NCBI GenBank assembly: GCA_040903745.1
Contig: JBBDUV010000078.1
Span: forward strand, 1-27,118
Direction of reading: 5' to 3'
Source of the DNA: M55B112 sp040903745
GTDB lineage: Bacteria > Bacteroidota > Bacteroidia > Bacteroidales > GCA-2748055
Length of the DNA: 27,118 nucleotides
The translations under genes were made by a program, and so were the position numbers. Numbering within the stretch: position 1 is the first letter of the stretch; the number at the start of each line of letters is the position of its first letter. The notes beneath the pieces were generated by a model, which saw only the letters and a program-made list of their open reading frames with translations, did no database searches and was not told the origin of the DNA. Of the stretch, positions 1-7,908 are shown piece by piece.

Positions 1-1
1 A

Positions 2-574
2 GAGACTGCAAAAGTAGTCGCTCTAAAAAAAGAGAAGGACAACCTTCATATCACACTGGAGTGCTCCTTTGTGAATGAACTAAAGATCGATCAGAGCATC
101 TCCCACAACGGAGTTTGCCTGACGGTGGTAGACATCACCGACAAAGCCTATACTGTTACAGCTGTTCAGGAAACTTTGCGCAAGTCGAACCTTGGTCTTC
201 TCGAAGTGGGCGACAAGGTGAATCTTGAACGGAGCACCAAGCTCGACGGAAGGCTCGACGGACATATGGTGCAGGGCCATGTGGACCTTACGGCAACTTG
301 TACAGCCGTACGGGAGGCCGAGGGCAGCTGGTATTATTCATTTGAATACGAACCGACCAGCGGGGAACATATCACCGTAGAGAAGGGTTCCGTATCAGTG
401 AACGGTGTGAGCCTTACCGTAGTAAACTCAAAAGAACGCTCCTTTGAAGTTGCGATCATCCCATTTACCTGGGAGGTAACCAATTTCCATACCTTCAAGC
501 CGGGAACCGTGGTAAATATTGAGTTTGATATTATCGGCAAATATATTGCCAAGATCCTCAAGCAGATGCAATAA
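2..574 (+). CDS. ribE: Riboflavin synthase alpha chain (5'-partial)
   Basis: Riboflavin synthase dismutates two molecules of 6,7-dimethyl-8-ribityllumazine into riboflavin and a pyrimidine, the last step of riboflavin synthesis in the cytosol. The frame is open to the left window edge: residues ETAKVVALKK precede the GTG at 71, so that GTG is not the start. About eight residues, including the family's usual MFTGI-type N-terminus, lie outside the window. The two lumazine-binding repeats are plain: ISHNGVCLTVVD in the first half and VSVNGVSLTVVN in the second, with GHMVQGHVD between them. Total length would be near 198 residues, normal for the family. It ends with TAA. The gene is G+C-richer than the island DNA to the right and belongs to the host chromosome. 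The family call is very secure; the symbol ribE is sometimes replaced by ribC. Confidence 0.95.
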   Translation, partial: ETAKVVALKKEKDNLHITLECSFVNELKIDQSISHNGVCLTVVDITDKAYTVTAVQETLRKSNLGLLEVGDKVNLERSTKLDGRLDGHMVQGHVDLTATCTAVREAEGSWYYSFEYEPTSGEHITVEKGSVSVNGVSLTVVNSKERSFEVAIIPFTWEVTNFHTFKPGTVVNIEFDIIGKYIAKILKQMQ

Positions 575-629
575 GCTGCAATTAACCTTTGGATTCTTTC
601 ACTGTAGCGAAAATATTATAGCACTATAT

Positions 630-676
630 GTTCTAAAGAACATCTTTTGCTGCTCCATTGTCGTCTGCTCCATTGT
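630..676. repeat. Palindrome plus 12-bp direct repeat before the saccharopine dehydrogenase gene
   Basis: The 131-bp spacer between the riboflavin synthase stop and the ATG at 706 holds a perfect 12-bp palindrome, GTTCTAAAGAAC (630-641). Just downstream a 12-bp direct repeat, CTGCTCCATTGT, occurs at 650-661 and 665-676, a 15-bp period. This could be a regulatory site or a short slippage duplication. Its function is unknown. Confidence 0.5.
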
Positions 677-705
677 ATCTTTATTCTTTACAATATTCCT
701 ATAAA

Positions 706-2061
706 ATGAAGACGATTCTTATCCTTGGTGCAGGGCTCTCCTCCAATATGCTAATCAGCTATTTTGCTGAAAGATCGAAACAGATGCATATTAAGATTCG
801 CGTGGGCGACAGGTCCATTGCTACAGCAGCTTCAAAGATAAATGGCTGTGAGAACTGTACTGCATTTGAATTCGATGTGTACAACGATATTCAGGCGAAC
901 CGGGAAATCTCCAAAGCCAACCTGGTCATCTCCATGCTTCCTGCCCGCCTTCACCCATTGGTAGCCAAAAAATGCATCCGATTCGGTAAAAATATGGTTA
1001 CCGCCTCTTATGCTGGCGAGGAGATCAGGCAGATGGATTTTGAAGCGCGAAAAAAGGGGATCGTTTTTATGAATGAGTGTGGCGTCGATCCGGGCATCGA
1101 CCATATGTCGGCCATGCAGATGATTGACCGCATAAGGGCCAGGGGACTTGAGCTGATCGCTTTTGAGTCGAGTACCGGGGGACTCGTAGCGCCGGGATTT
1201 GAAAACAATCCATGGCAGTATAAGTTCACCTGGAACCCCAGGAATGTTGTGCTGGCCGGAAAAGATGGTGCCCGGTTTATGCACAATGGCAAATTCAAGT
1301 ACATTCCTTACCATAAACTGTTTAGCCGGATCGAGACCATCAATGTTCCCAACCTGGGCGAGTTTGAAGTCTATGGCAACCGTGATTCTCTCACCTACCG
1401 GGAGACCTATGGCCTGCATCACCTGGAAACCATGTTCAGAGGAACAATACGGCGGCCTGGTTTCTGCGAAGCATGGGATACGTTCGTTCAGCTGGGAGCC
1501 ACTGACGACAGCTATGTGATGGAGGATACAGAAAAGATGACCCGCAGAGAGTTTATCAACAGCTTCATGGCCTACAGAGTTGATATACCCGTGGAGGAAA
1601 AGCTGGCAGGGTACCTGGGAATACCCCTTCAATCAGTAATGATGGAACGGCTGAAGTGGCTCGGGATTTTTGATGACACGCCCATCGGTATACCCGGATT
1701 AACACCTGCCATGGTACTACAGAACATCCTGGAGAAAAAATGGTCGCTCGATCCCGAAGATAAGGACATGATCGTCATGCAGCACCAGTTCGACTATATG
1801 GAAAACGAGAGCCGTAAAAAGATCTTTTCTACCATGTCATATATCGGCAAAGACTCATATCATACCGCCATGGCTGCCACTGTGGGTCTGCCGGTGGCCA
1901 TTGTCGGCCGCCTGATACTCGAAGGGAGCATAAACCTGAAAGGAGTGCAGATGCCGATCATCAAAGAGGTGTATGAACCGGTACTGAAAGAGCTTGAACA
2001 ATTTGATATCAGGTTTATCGAGGAGGAGGTGACTATTCCGAAAGATATCAGTAGTGTATGA
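706..2061 (+). CDS. Saccharopine dehydrogenase family protein
   Basis: This is a 451-residue NAD(P)-dependent oxidoreductase of the saccharopine dehydrogenase/reductase family. Members interconvert saccharopine with lysine- or aminoadipate-semialdehyde-derived partners; the exact direction in this host is not shown by the sequence. The Rossmann fold is at the extreme N-terminus (KTILILGAGLSS, residues 2-13), followed by a segment around ISMLPARLHPLVAKKCI and the motif NECGVDPGIDHMSAM typical of the family, then a long C-terminal catalytic/dimerisation domain. I chose the ATG at 706 because the glycine-rich loop follows directly. A TTG at 658 would add 16 unlike residues (SSAPLYLYSLQYSYK). A 266-codon open frame on the opposite strand (832-1632) is a shadow. 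It belongs to the host chromosome and lies 22 bp before the next gene. Confidence 0.88.
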   Translation: MKTILILGAGLSSNMLISYFAERSKQMHIKIRVGDRSIATAASKINGCENCTAFEFDVYNDIQANREISKANLVISMLPARLHPLVAKKCIRFGKNMVTASYAGEEIRQMDFEARKKGIVFMNECGVDPGIDHMSAMQMIDRIRARGLELIAFESSTGGLVAPGFENNPWQYKFTWNPRNVVLAGKDGARFMHNGKFKYIPYHKLFSRIETINVPNLGEFEVYGNRDSLTYRETYGLHHLETMFRGTIRRPGFCEAWDTFVQLGATDDSYVMEDTEKMTRREFINSFMAYRVDIPVEEKLAGYLGIPLQSVMMERLKWLGIFDDTPIGIPGLTPAMVLQNILEKKWSLDPEDKDMIVMQHQFDYMENESRKKIFSTMSYIGKDSYHTAMAATVGLPVAIVGRLILEGSINLKGVQMPIIKEVYEPVLKELEQFDIRFIEEEVTIPKDISSV

Positions 2062-2608
2062 TCAGATTGCAAGTGCAAAGATATGTGTATGGAAGCAGAC
2101 CAGAAAGCATTGCGGGATTTTCTTGAGGAGAGGGTGCTTCGGTACAACACCCCGGAGTTTCTTGCCACGGACCCGGTTCAGATACCCCATTTATATAATA
2201 GGAAAGAGGACAGGGAGATCGCAGGATTTCTTACTGCGACCATTTCATGGGGTAACCGCATATCCATCCTAAAGAGTGCCAGACAAATGATGACACTAAT
2301 GGGCCGTTCACCCTACGATTTTATTATCAACCACAAAGAGAAAGACCTGAAAAAAGCAGAAGGTTTTGTGCACCGCACCTTCAACAGTGACGATCTTCTT
2401 ACCTTTATCGCAGCATTGAAAAACCTGTACCGGCAGAAAAATGGCCTTGAGGGAATTTTCAACACCTACCAGACAGAAGATTCCCTGCAGCCGGCCATTC
2501 ACCAGTTGAAATTGGAATTTTTCAGTGTCCCCCACCTTAATCGGACAAGAAAGCACCTGTCGGATCCTGCTTCTGGTTCCGCAGCAAAAAGGATCAATAT
2601 ATTGATAC

Positions 2609-2612
2609 GGGT
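2609..2612. other. Probable left junction of the integrated island
   Basis: Family-like coding sequence runs up to the arginine codon CGG at 2608-2610; the residues encoded after it no longer resemble the TIGR02757 family, and the DNA becomes clearly AT-rich. The large serine recombinase gene begins (by its stop) within 20 bp. The crossover is therefore placed at about 2609-2612. Large serine recombinases exchange at a dinucleotide, and the GG here is compatible, but the exact bases cannot be fixed without the empty site. Confidence 0.65.
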
Positions 2613-2630
2613 AATTAAGGTAGCTAATTA
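2612..2630. repeat. Dyad and 13-bp direct repeat (copy 1) at the island edge
   Basis: TAATTAAGGTAGCTAATTA reads as a 6-7-6 dyad (TAATTA at both ends). Its first 13 bases, TAATTAAGGTAGC (2612-2624), recur exactly at 4404-4416 on the other side of the recombinase gene. This copy starts immediately inside the inferred junction, so it may be a recombinase binding arm of the attachment site. Confidence 0.55.
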
Positions 2631-4358
2631 ATCAAAATAAATAAATTCTTCTGGATTCAATTCAATCAATGTGCCTCCAGAAGAATAGCTTTCAAAACCA
2701 ATAAAATCTTCAGGCACTTTCAACTCCTTTCCACTTTTGTCTGCGAAATATTTTAATAATTCTGTATCATCCTCAAGATCATCTTGAGTTATTGCTTGTG
2801 ACCGATAATGTCCCATCCAATACCATTTTAATGCTTGCCAATCGGTCATGAAAGTACTGCTCTCATCAAAACCACGGTAATCTATATTTATCAGGAAATA
2901 TCCTCCTTTTGAATTTGACTTATAATGGTGTTGAATGGTTATTTTTTTTATCAACGAGTGAATAAGTCGCTTTGTGTCGTTAAAACCAGCATCCAGGTGG
3001 AATTTCCCAATCGTATTATTAATTCTTTTGATACGACTGCTGGCATCTCGTTCGATAAGCCTATTCTCCAATATTTCAATTGTTTGTTCTTTGTCTTTAA
3101 TTTTTTGCTTAGTCGATTTTATTTCTTCTTTGATGACTTCATCATTTTCGAAGTCAGGATCCAGCAAATGTTTATATGCATTTTTTTCAATCTTGGCCAA
3201 CTTCTCCAGTTCTTTCTTTTCACGGGTTAGTTTTTGTTTCAGGTTATCAGTTTCTTCTTTTTTTTCTGATAATCCAGCCAGATAAGTCTGTAAATCTTTT
3301 GAAATAAATAGGTGTTGAATGATGAAGTTCTCCATCTTCACAATGCTTATGCCTCTCGAATTGCATGTAACATTATGTATCCGTTTACCCTTGCATTTAT
3401 ATGCGCTGTCACGTCCTTTAAGTCTTTTCTTTCCCCGATACTCACTTTGACACTCCCCACAGAACATTAGGCCATTCAGTAAATAATGATACTCTTCCCG
3501 TTTCCCAACCATCTTCCTATTGTTTTGCAGGTTGTCGTTTACTTCCTGCCAATATTCTTCACTCATTAATGCTGGTACAGGTACGGATTCACCATTCCAA
3601 ATTCGGGTGCCCTTATAAATGGGATTTTTAATTATGTCGTGAATGACATTTCCACGCCATCTAACATCTTCTTTTTTATGTGTCGTTATTTGTTTTGTGT
3701 ATGGATCTTTACGCTTTATTTGACCGGATAACTTACTAAATCTTGTTGGCACTCCATCTATATTAAGATTATTAGCAATGGTATAGGTTCCAATTCCTTC
3801 CAAGGACATTTTAAAAATCCGTTTTACAACATCCGCCTCTTCGCTATTTATTTCAAAATAGCCATTTTTACCTTTGATATAACCATACGCTGTTAACCCA
3901 TGTGTTTTACCGTTCCTGGCGTTTTCATATATAGCATCCCTGACTTTAATACCAGTTAATGCTGAAAAGAGTTCGTTCGCCAAAGACATTACCCCGGTAA
4001 AAAATTGGTTTTCGGGTACATCTAAATCAAGAAATTTTCCGCCAGGGTAATATTTGCATTTTTTCTCCAGCATCAAAGAAAGAAACATGTTCCAGATTCG
4101 GTTATTCCTTTCAATTCTCGACTGGTCATAACAAAATACCATAGATATTTCTTCCTTTCTAATTGCATCTAACAATAGTGTAAAATCAGGCCGATCTGAA
4201 AGTTTATCGCCTGCACCACTGATACCTTCATCTACGAAAAGTTTAAACTCCATCCCCTGAGATTTCGCAAATTCTATCCCATGCTTCTTTTGAACTGGAA
4301 TGGATACATCACGCCCCTCTTCCTTTTGTTTGCTGATTCTACAATATATACCTACCAT
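2628..4358 (-). CDS. Large serine recombinase (site-specific integrase)
   Basis: This 576-residue serine integrase probably inserted the island. The N-terminal resolvase domain starts at once with GIYCRIS, giving the catalytic Ser9 and conserved Arg7. DEGISG (43-48) and CYDQSRIERN (76-85, Arg81 and Arg84) are the other active-site landmarks. A recombinase domain follows (roughly 140-285), then a zinc ribbon with Cys300, Cys303, Cys322 and Cys332. A Lys/Glu-rich coiled coil spans roughly 360-440, as in integrases of the phiC31/Bxb1 type. The ATG at 4358 is preceded by a TAnnTTTG promoter element. Its stop overlaps, on the opposite strand, the premature stop of the truncated chromosomal gene (4 bp shared). 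All catalytic residues I can check are intact, so the element may still be mobile. Confidence 0.92.
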   Translation of the reverse strand: MVGIYCRISKQKEEGRDVSIPVQKKHGIEFAKSQGMEFKLFVDEGISGAGDKLSDRPDFTLLLDAIRKEEISMVFCYDQSRIERNNRIWNMFLSLMLEKKCKYYPGGKFLDLDVPENQFFTGVMSLANELFSALTGIKVRDAIYENARNGKTHGLTAYGYIKGKNGYFEINSEEADVVKRIFKMSLEGIGTYTIANNLNIDGVPTRFSKLSGQIKRKDPYTKQITTHKKEDVRWRGNVIHDIIKNPIYKGTRIWNGESVPVPALMSEEYWQEVNDNLQNNRKMVGKREEYHYLLNGLMFCGECQSEYRGKKRLKGRDSAYKCKGKRIHNVTCNSRGISIVKMENFIIQHLFISKDLQTYLAGLSEKKEETDNLKQKLTREKKELEKLAKIEKNAYKHLLDPDFENDEVIKEEIKSTKQKIKDKEQTIEILENRLIERDASSRIKRINNTIGKFHLDAGFNDTKRLIHSLIKKITIQHHYKSNSKGGYFLINIDYRGFDESSTFMTDWQALKWYWMGHYRSQAITQDDLEDDTELLKYFADKSGKELKVPEDFIGFESYSSGGTLIELNPEEFIYFD

Positions 4359-4376
4359 GAGAATGCATTAATTTTA

Positions 4377-4384
4377 CAAATATA
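4377..4384 (-). promoter_or_regulatory. Putative -7 promoter element of the recombinase gene
   Basis: On the minus strand TATATTTG matches the Bacteroidota -7 consensus TAnnTTTG exactly, 19 bp upstream of the recombinase ATG. The -33 region then falls on the second copy of the 13-bp repeat (4404-4416), which has no clear TTTG. Binding of recombinase or of the neighbouring HTH protein there could control transcription; that is inference. Confidence 0.45.
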
Positions 4385-4403
4385 ATAATAATGGTTAGTA
4401 TGA

Positions 4404-4416
4404 TAATTAAGGTAGC
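4404..4416. repeat. 13-bp direct repeat (copy 2) upstream of the recombinase
   Basis: TAATTAAGGTAGC is identical and in the same orientation as 2612-2624. The two copies bracket the recombinase gene. This copy lies in the 192-bp spacer between the divergent recombinase and HTH genes (4359-4550), which otherwise holds only AT-rich sequence and the promoter element at 4377-4384. Confidence 0.6.
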
Positions 4417-4550
4417 ATGTAAAAACCCTAATATCATTTATGAAAACTTAATTGGCAAATATGACCTACAAAAAGTGTTGCAAATCAAAACTGTCTTTAT
4501 AGAAATTTATATTCAACGTATTTTTACAATCAATCATAAAATTAACTGAT

Positions 4551-4865
4551 ATGGAAAATCCATTTGAATTACTTGAACAGAGACTTGCATCTATCGAAGA
4601 GAAAATAGATGGTCTTACTAAAGGCCTCAACAACCCAATAGATCCTTCAAGTCTTTCCAGTACCTGGGTTACAACAAAGCAGCTTTCTCAACATCTTGGA
4701 ATATCTACTGCTGCTGTAACCAATATAAGAGGCACTAAAATTCCTTATTACAAAGTAGGTGGAAGAATCCTTTTTAAGCGGGAAGAGGTTGATGCTTTCA
4801 TCCAGAAATCCCGCTATATGAGTGGTGGAGAAAGGTTGGATGAATATTTACGTAAACATCAATGA
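4551..4865 (+). CDS. Helix-turn-helix (MerR/excisionase-like) DNA-binding protein
   Basis: This 104-residue protein has a short N-terminal coiled coil (ELLEQRLASIEEKIDGL). A winged-helix domain of the excisionase/MerR-like kind follows: WVTTKQLSQHLGISTAAVTN is the helix-turn-helix and IPYYKVGGRILFKREEVDAFI is the characteristic wing plus last helix. Such small proteins in Bacteroidota mobile elements act as regulators or directionality factors. It is divergent from the serine recombinase across a 192-bp spacer, so it is a good candidate for the island's excision/directionality factor or for a repressor of the recombinase. The following gene starts 48 bp downstream and shares the opening residues MEN and a similar early helix. 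The domain call is firm; the role is inferred. Confidence 0.8.
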   Translation: MENPFELLEQRLASIEEKIDGLTKGLNNPIDPSSLSSTWVTTKQLSQHLGISTAAVTNIRGTKIPYYKVGGRILFKREEVDAFIQKSRYMSGGERLDEYLRKHQ

Positions 4866-4913
4866 AGAGAACAACAAGAAAAGTATAAGCCTGACGAACA
4901 AGAATTTTATATT

Positions 4914-5657
4914 ATGGAAAATCAAGATGTAGAATACGCCCTTCTCAATAGAGAGGATATGATATTTGCAGAACTTAAACAGCTTCGTAAGCTACTATCC
5001 AACTTAATTGGAACACAAGACCTTCCAGCAAAAGAAAAGTTCTCCAGGGAAGCGATTTCTAAAGCAGCAAAAGAATTCAGGAATTTGCAAATTGCAAGAA
5101 AAGAATGGATTGAAAGCTATGAAATTAAATCCGTTATTAAGCATGCGAACTATAATTCCGGTAAAATTCTCATCGAGCAGTTTCAGTTTAAAAACTATTT
5201 CAAACGTGGTAGTACTTATTACTTCAAGAAAAAAGATCTCATTGACCTGGCCAAAGAACTAAGGAAGAAAAACATCAATTTGGAAAAATATGATGAGTTA
5301 CTTCGAGACAAAGAGAAGTTTCAGAAATATCTCGATAGTATTTTACAGAAACCAGGTGCCAAATCCCGAAAAAGATATAAAATATCTGAAGGTCTTGAGA
5401 ACATCTTTTCTGTACCCTATACTCTGCAAATCGAAGACCAGATTAGAGATGAAATCAATGTGTTGATGGAAGAATATAACAAGTTCAATTTAAGTGAATA
5501 TGTGGATCTCTATGAACAAAGATCGTATAGTCTTTTCAAATACCAATATAATTTTGACCGTTATTTAAAACCTGAATTAAAGAAGTATTGCAAAGACTGG
5601 TGTTTCAAATTCAATTATGCTCAAGCTGCGTTAAAAAGAATCATTGAGTTGAAATAA
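4914..5657 (+). CDS. Hypothetical basic protein, possible DNA-binding, island-associated
   Basis: I do not recognise this 247-residue protein. It opens with an acidic helix (EYALLNREDMIFAELKQLRKLL) reminiscent of the N-terminus of the preceding HTH protein, followed by a Lys/Arg-rich body. The segment FKRGSTYYFKKKDLIDLAKEL (about 100-120) resembles the wing-and-helix end of excisionase-like domains (compare GGRILFKREEVDAFI next door), so it may contain a second degenerate DNA-binding domain. The C-terminal half is rich in aromatic residues and helices (YEQRSYSLFKYQYNFDRYL) and has no motif I can name. There is no signal peptide or membrane segment. It is probably co-transcribed with the HTH gene 48 bp upstream. 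A role in island maintenance or regulation is likely by position only. Confidence 0.7.
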   Translation: MENQDVEYALLNREDMIFAELKQLRKLLSNLIGTQDLPAKEKFSREAISKAAKEFRNLQIARKEWIESYEIKSVIKHANYNSGKILIEQFQFKNYFKRGSTYYFKKKDLIDLAKELRKKNINLEKYDELLRDKEKFQKYLDSILQKPGAKSRKRYKISEGLENIFSVPYTLQIEDQIRDEINVLMEEYNKFNLSEYVDLYEQRSYSLFKYQYNFDRYLKPELKKYCKDWCFKFNYAQAALKRIIELK

Positions 5658-5670
5658 AATTAATACCCTC

Positions 5671-5711
5671 GTTCAGATTGACCATCTACATCTGTTGAAT
5701 TGAATCTGAAC
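5671..5711. repeat. 9-bp inverted repeat after the hypothetical gene
   Basis: GTTCAGATT (5671-5679) and AATCTGAAC (5703-5711) form a perfect 9-bp inverted repeat around a 23-base loop, 13 bp after the stop at 5657. There is no T-run, so a standard intrinsic terminator is not supported. It could be a transcript-end structure or a protein site. Confidence 0.45.
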
Positions 5712-6057
5712 CTGACCATAGTCTCGCTTGCAGAGAAAAACTAACCAAGCAGATAAGGCCTCATGCATCGGATTTGTCTCATTGGTTCTCTTTTCAAAAA
5801 ACTCAATGACTTCCGGATTTATGTGATATCCTAAAAACCCCAGTGAATTTATTATCAGGCAGTGATTTTCCGACAACTTTGCTCAGAAATCCGTGCCCGT
5901 TTTCAGCAAGAACCTGTGTCTGATTTAAACAGAGAATGGAGTCATATATGGGTGATAATATGCGTAAATGAAAATAAAATGAATCGTATTAATTATCAGT
6001 TATTTATTACTTTTACTATTTGGTTCTAATATGAGAATAGACTAAATAAGCATTTCC
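5712..6057. other. Spacer without a convincing gene, upstream of qatA
   Basis: About 400 bp separate the hypothetical gene from qatA. The only reading frame of any size is on the minus strand (5876-5673, 67 codons, TTG start) and reads protein-like in part (HINPEVIEFFEKRTNETNPMHEALSAW split over its length). An in-frame TGA sits just before it, and another frame there reads ENGHGFLSK. This could be the remnant of a decayed gene. The 100 bp before qatA are very AT-rich and should hold its promoter, but I see no exact TAnnTTTG match; the nearest is TACTATTTG, around 6013-6021. Confidence 0.4.
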
Positions 6058-7908
6058 ATGTGGGTAGACAACGAAACTGATAAAGATTTTTTAAACTTTT
6101 CCTGTACAGCGGATACAGTAGCAAAACTTATCATTGAAGCTAAAAATGAACCGGTAACGATAGGGGTTTCCGGCCAATGGGGAGTTGGTAAATCTTCAAT
6201 GATTAAACTCATTAGAAAATCTTTAAATCAAGTTGAAGGAAATCAATTTGTATTTGTCGAATTTAATGCATGGTTATATCAAGGATATGATGATGCAAGA
6301 GCGGCATTAATGGAAGTGATTGCGAATAAACTTACGGAAGAAGCAGAATCCAGACAAAAAGGAATAGACAAAGCAAAAGAATTTCTAAATAGAGTAAATT
6401 GGCTTAGGATAATAAAATCCGGTGTTGGTATTGCTGCTCCTCTGGCTTTGGGATTACCGCCCACGGGAATTATAAGTGAAATTTTAAGCATTTCTAAAAA
6501 AATTCAAGATGGGGAACTTTCACAAGAGACACTCGAAGCTTCAGAGGAAACTGCCAAGAGGACATTTGAGAAATTTGCCGGTTTTTTAAACCCAAAGGAA
6601 GAAAAAACACCACCAAAAGAAATACAAGAAATTCGAAACAGCTTTGAAGATACTTTGCACGAAATTGGTATTACTCTTGTAGTACTTATTGATGACCTTG
6701 ACAGATGTTTGCCAGAAACAACTGTTTCCACCTTAGAAGCAGTTCGACTTTTCTTGTTTTTGAAGAATACTGCTTTTGTTGTTGCGGCTGATGATGAAAT
6801 GATAAAACATGCCGTTAAAAAGCACTTTGAGTTAGAGGTTAATAATGACCTCGTCATCAATTATTTCGACAAGCTAATTCAGATTCCACTAAGGGTTCCT
6901 GCATTAGGAACACAAGAAGTGAGAGCTTATTTAATTTTACTCTTTGTCGAAGCAAGTGAGTTAGAAGAAGATCCAAAGGAAGACATCCGAGACAAGGTCA
7001 TTAAGCAATTATCCTTGAGTTGGCAAGGCAAACGGGTTGATAGAACATTTATAAATGGACTTGGATTATCATTACCAAGTGCTCTTTTACAAAAGGTCGA
7101 AACAGCTGAAAGGCTTGCTAACATAATGACGACATCTACTAAAATCAAAGGAAATCCAAGGCTTATAAAACGTTTCTTAAATACTTTATATATCCGTATG
7201 TCAATTTCTGAATCTCTTGGAGTAAACGTAGATGAATCCGTTTTGGTTAAACTTCTACTTTTTGAACGTTGCGGAAATCCTGCTGCTTATTCCGAATTAC
7301 TTTCAAAAGTTAATGAAGATAGTGATGGCAAACCCGTATTCTTGAAAGAATGGGAAGAAAACATTTCAAAAGGGAAAGAAATTACCTTATCCGAGAATTG
7401 GAAAGATGATGAACAATTTGTAAGGGAATGGTTGGAACTTTCACCAAGATTGTCTGATAGTGATTTAAGAGGGGCCCTCTATGTAAGTCGTGAACATTCG
7501 GCTTTGATAACCCCAGAGGACAGATTATCTTCTAATGGAATGGAATTATTAGAAGTCCTGATTAATAACCCTGACGTTGCATCAAGTTTTGCCGATAAAT
7601 TGAAAGCTATACCCAAATCTGAACTCTCAATAATAATGGATCGAATATTAGATAAGGCAAAACAGGAAAAAGAATGGGGAACTCCAAAAATTCTTAATTC
7701 ATTAATAACAATTGCAAAAATTGATACTACACAAGCACAAAGACTGGTAACATTCTTTAAAAATATCAACCCTGCTCAAATTAAACCAGCCATTGTCCAG
7801 AAAATTGGTAGTGAATCATGGGCAAAATCAGTTTTGGAACACTGGTTGCAACAAGATATTCATGAACCCTTAAATAAAGCTATAAATATCAAACTAAAGA
7901 AGAAATAA
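6058..7908 (+). CDS. qatA: QatA: KAP-family P-loop ATPase of the Qat defence system
   Basis: This 616-residue KAP-family NTPase is the ATPase of the four-gene Qat anti-phage system. Walker A is GQWGVGKSS (39-47), in the KAP-typical GxWGxGKSS form. FVEFNAWLYQGYDD (67-80) is the conserved segment after it, and Walker B is VVLIDDLDRC (208-217), again KAP-specific. A hydrophobic stretch at about 116-139 lies where KAP proteins carry inserted membrane helices, so weak membrane association is possible. The C-terminal half is helical and unmarked. The ATG at 6058 opens an operon of four genes; the stop TAA overlaps the next ATG (TAATG), showing translational coupling. Context with QatB, QueC-like and TatD-like genes makes the Qat assignment strong. 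What the ATPase senses in phage infection is not known to me. Confidence 0.92.
   Translation: MWVDNETDKDFLNFSCTADTVAKLIIEAKNEPVTIGVSGQWGVGKSSMIKLIRKSLNQVEGNQFVFVEFNAWLYQGYDDARAALMEVIANKLTEEAESRQKGIDKAKEFLNRVNWLRIIKSGVGIAAPLALGLPPTGIISEILSISKKIQDGELSQETLEASEETAKRTFEKFAGFLNPKEEKTPPKEIQEIRNSFEDTLHEIGITLVVLIDDLDRCLPETTVSTLEAVRLFLFLKNTAFVVAADDEMIKHAVKKHFELEVNNDLVINYFDKLIQIPLRVPALGTQEVRAYLILLFVEASELEEDPKEDIRDKVIKQLSLSWQGKRVDRTFINGLGLSLPSALLQKVETAERLANIMTTSTKIKGNPRLIKRFLNTLYIRMSISESLGVNVDESVLVKLLLFERCGNPAAYSELLSKVNEDSDGKPVFLKEWEENISKGKEITLSENWKDDEQFVREWLELSPRLSDSDLRGALYVSREHSALITPEDRLSSNGMELLEVLINNPDVASSFADKLKAIPKSELSIIMDRILDKAKQEKEWGTPKILNSLITIAKIDTTQAQRLVTFFKNINPAQIKPAIVQKIGSESWAKSVLEHWLQQDIHEPLNKAINIKLKKK

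Larger units (their letters stand above)
2083..2631 (+). pseudogene. TIGR02757/DUF2400 family gene, 3'-truncated by island integration
   Basis: The N-terminal two thirds of a TIGR02757-family protein, common in Bacteroidota and of unknown function, are recognisable: LYNRKEDREIAGFLTATISWGNR near the N-terminus and HLSDPASGSAAKRIN near the end. In intact relatives the latter is followed by a stretch of the type (M/I)FLRWMVR and about 70 more residues. Here the frame goes from INILIR straight into VIKVAN and a TAA at 2629-2631. The protein stops at 182 residues where about 250 are expected. The break coincides with the first AT-rich island bases and with the end of the recombinase gene, so I read it as interruption by integration, not gradual decay. 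The start may be the ATG at 2083 or at 2089. The missing 3' part should lie beyond the other island end, outside the window. Confidence 0.8.

Noticed and set aside
832..1632. 266-codon open frame on the minus strand
   Set aside because: It lies wholly within the saccharopine dehydrogenase gene, has no family-like motif, and arises from the G+C-rich codon pattern of the real gene.
2612..4416. Insertion sequence bounded by the 13-bp repeats
   Set aside because: The enzyme is a large serine recombinase, which does not use terminal inverted repeats or make target duplications, and the chromosomal gene does not resume after 4416.
5673..5876. 67-codon minus-strand gene
   Set aside because: It has only a TTG start, an in-frame stop just before it, no recognisable domain, and no partner gene. 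It is kept only as a possible remnant.
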